This document shows, in pieces, positions 63,843-64,000 of a DNA stretch of 64,000 bases; positions within the stretch are counted from its first letter, which is position 1, and each line of letters starts with the position of its first letter. The notes under the pieces are model-generated. The model was not told the DNA's origin. It did no database searches and worked only from the letters and a program-made list of their open reading frames with translations. A program made the translations under genes and the position numbers. This DNA comes from Kineococcus endophyticus (lineage in GTDB: Bacteria; Actinomycetota; Actinomycetes; Actinomycetales; Kineococcaceae), in NCBI RefSeq assembly GCF_040796495.1, contig NZ_JBFNQN010000016.1, positions 1 to 64,000 of the forward strand. Direction: 5' to 3'.

Positions 63843-64000
63843 ATGGGCTGGTTCGGCGGCAAGGACAAGAACAGCGGCACCACCACGATCGAGGCGCCGG
63901 CGCAGACCGGACTGCCCGCGGTTCCCGGCTACCAGGCCGGCACGTGGACGATCGACGCCAGCCACTCCGAGATCTCCTTCACGGTCCGCCACATGGCGGT
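63843..64000 (+). CDS. YceI-family protein, 5' fragment
   Basis: Only the first 52 residues are in the window; the gene continues past the right edge. ATG with CTGGAGGAC upstream. The cytoplasmic head MGWFGGKDKNSGTT is followed by PAVPGYQAGTWTIDASHSEISFTVRHMA, the first two strands of the YceI lipocalin-like fold (W-x-ID-x-SHSxIxFxVRHM). YceI proteins bind polyprenoid or amphipathic lipids. No signal peptide, so probably cytoplasmic. Confidence 0.88.
   Translation, partial: MGWFGGKDKNSGTTTIEAPAQTGLPAVPGYQAGTWTIDASHSEISFTVRHMA

Overview
The window is 64 kb of very GC-rich, gene-dense chromosome. Coding is compact, with many GTG starts and many 4-bp stop/start overlaps. Gene content (AmaP/Asp23 envelope cluster, sarcosine oxidase operon with dimethylglycine oxidase, CWB2 and CAP secreted proteins, SigE-like ECF factor, many TetR/MarR/GntR pairs) points to an aerobic soil or surface actinobacterium. 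A Kineococcus-like member of the Kineosporiales is my best guess, but this is inference from gene content only. I see no rRNA, tRNA, CRISPR array, insertion sequence or prophage, and no obvious low-GC island.

Layout. 1-2.5 kb: sugar ABC transporter (permease fragment plus lipoprotein binding protein) divergent from a LacI regulator, with a palindromic operator between. 2.5-7.2 kb: small protein, secreted CAP-domain protein, XRE regulator divergent from an SDR, and an EamA exporter divergent from a LysR regulator. 7.3-10.1 kb: a six-gene Asp23/DUF2273/AmaP envelope-stress operon closed by a strong hairpin. 10.2-16.7 kb: alpha/beta hydrolase with divergent TetR, then a MarR-controlled LigB-type dioxygenase followed by ribA and ribD, an EEP-family phosphodiesterase and a CWB2 wall protein. 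16.7-22.6 kb: NUDIX hydrolase, pirin, and the 2-methylcitrate operon gntR-prpD-prpB-prpC. 22.6-27.4 kb: a SUKH (SMI1/KNR4) protein with two related WE..CC proteins, PadR regulator with a membrane protein and methyltransferase, and a secreted beta-propeller phytase.

27.4-37.3 kb: one leftward operon for demethylating dimethylglycine and sarcosine and handling the released one-carbon units: glyA, soxB, soxD, soxA, soxG, dimethylglycine oxidase and purU. SoxBDAG and DMGO pass methyl groups to tetrahydrofolate, GlyA interconverts glycine and serine, and PurU releases formate from formyl-THF. A palindrome typical of GntR-family operators lies just upstream of glyA, but no cognate regulator is adjacent.

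37.3-43.1 kb: membrane protein, ECF sigma factor with a membrane anti-sigma-like partner, isochorismatase-like hydrolase, a TetR/MFS drug-efflux pair with twin operators, and a haloalkane-dehalogenase-like hydrolase. 43.2-52.9 kb: an accessory-looking stretch with five GNAT acetyltransferases, a bacterial SET-domain protein, a TetR gene with a perfect 16-bp palindrome, a HAD phosphatase, two frameshifted genes (a tyrosine phosphatase with a 5-bp duplication and a P-loop kinase with one extra C), an orphan 373-aa protein, a WYL regulator and two SnoaL-like proteins. 52.9-57.1 kb: two GGDEF proteins, then EamA/TetR/DUF427. 57.1-64 kb: an orphan protein, a HepT/MntA toxin-antitoxin pair whose antitoxin carries an HTH domain, GH16-like and GH15 glycosidases, a tiny secreted protein with GHLR repeats, two more GNATs, a hypothetical protein and the start of a YceI-family gene.

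Most long antisense reading frames in this GC-rich DNA are shadows of the genes listed.
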